Origin: Entrophospora sp. SA101
Lineage: Eukaryota; Glomeromycota; Glomeromycetes; Entrophosporales; Entrophosporaceae
DNA: 22,634 bases
Direction of reading: 5' to 3'
Assembly (NCBI GenBank): GCA_958430865.1
Contig: CAUDNR010004349.1
Coordinates: 31,839 to 54,472, forward strand
Positions 22,366 to 22,634 of this stretch are shown here, piece by piece. The notes under the pieces are model-generated. The model had not been told where the DNA came from and ran no database searches. It saw only the letters and a list, made by a program, of their open reading frames with translations. Position numbers and translations under genes: made by a program. Within the stretch, counting starts at the first letter, position 1. The number at the start of each line of letters is the position of its first letter.

Positions 22366-22634
22366 ATGCGATCTGATGCAGTCAGGCTATCATCAGAAGA
22401 TTATGATTATATTATACAATATAAAGATGCAAAATCCAAACCTCTAGATATGCTTAGAGACAAATTTCCTATGTCAAATAGCCGTTTTTATCGGATATGG
22501 AAAGGGAAAGAGGTTTGTACAAATACTTGGAATTCATCTTTGGCCAATCCAGGAAATGATATTCCAATATCTGTAGTTGTGGGAGAGAAAAAAAAGAGGA
22601 AATCAAAATCCAAGTCTACTCGCATTTCTGATCA
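22366..22634 (+). CDS. Helix-turn-helix-like basic protein, N-terminal part only
   Basis: Reading from ATG at 22366 the frame is open to the window edge (89 complete codons, no stop), so the gene is truncated by the window. Residues about 8-48 (LSSEDYDYIIQYKDAKSKPL, then DMLRDKFPMSNSRFYRIWKG) have the spacing of a helix-turn-helix as in transposase or DNA-binding N-termini. It is followed by a basic KKKRKSKSKSTR stretch that would serve as a nuclear signal. It may be a domesticated transposase DNA-binding domain or a lineage-specific regulator; the rest of the gene would decide. It shares its promoter region with the tail-anchored protein gene. Confidence 0.6.
   Translation, partial: MRSDAVRLSSEDYDYIIQYKDAKSKPLDMLRDKFPMSNSRFYRIWKGKEVCTNTWNSSLANPGNDIPISVVVGEKKKRKSKSKSTRISD

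Overview
The window looks like nuclear DNA of an AT-rich fungus, most likely an arbuscular mycorrhizal fungus (Glomeromycotina, Rhizophagus-like). This is an inference from composition and gene style: many short introns with GTATGT/GTAAGT-type donors and TAG acceptors, long A/T runs, Asn-rich low-complexity protein segments, and fungal-type FYVE, lipid phosphatase, Lpd1 and Rex1 proteins. No sequence search was possible.

Layout. (1) 1-1600: the 3' part of a FYVE zinc-finger gene (+). (2) 1600-6290: no intact gene. It holds eroded minus-strand coding relics, including an order-preserving remnant of the WD40 protein Aip1 and two unidentified broken reading frames. (3) 6289-7643: a complete six-exon PAP2 lipid phosphate phosphatase (+). 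(4) 8836-13422: a complete 11-exon mitochondrial dihydrolipoamide dehydrogenase (DLD/Lpd1, +). It is preceded by a head-to-head inverted copy of its own 3' half (-), so the locus is a large inverted repeat. A 10-N assembly gap flanked by an identical 77-bp duplication lies in exon 7 of the complete gene. (5) 13785-16700: a complete 12-exon Rex1/Rnh70-type DEDDh RNA exonuclease (-), convergent with DLD and containing a probable GC-AG intron. (6) 16700-20570: accessory, repeat-rich DNA. It holds a 225-bp hAT-like MITE with an 8-bp target duplication, an eroding minus-strand gene of unknown function, a perfect 30-bp palindrome abutting a 21/22-bp tandem array, and 58-bp and 37-bp tandem arrays, the former carrying short hairpins. 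(7) 20577-22634: three intronless orphan-type genes: a Trp/Tyr-rich 145-aa protein (+), a 393-aa tail-anchored coiled-coil protein (-), and the start of a helix-turn-helix-like basic protein (+, runs off the window). The last two are divergent over 110 bp that contains repeated TATTACCGA.

Functionally the conserved genes are unrelated housekeeping functions: PI3P binding, lipid phosphate hydrolysis, the E3 subunit of 2-oxoacid dehydrogenases, and RNA 3'-end trimming. The unusual parts are the inverted DLD half-copy, whose exon differences from the complete gene are almost all synonymous, and the structured repeat block at 19.0-20.1 kb beside the intronless orphan genes.
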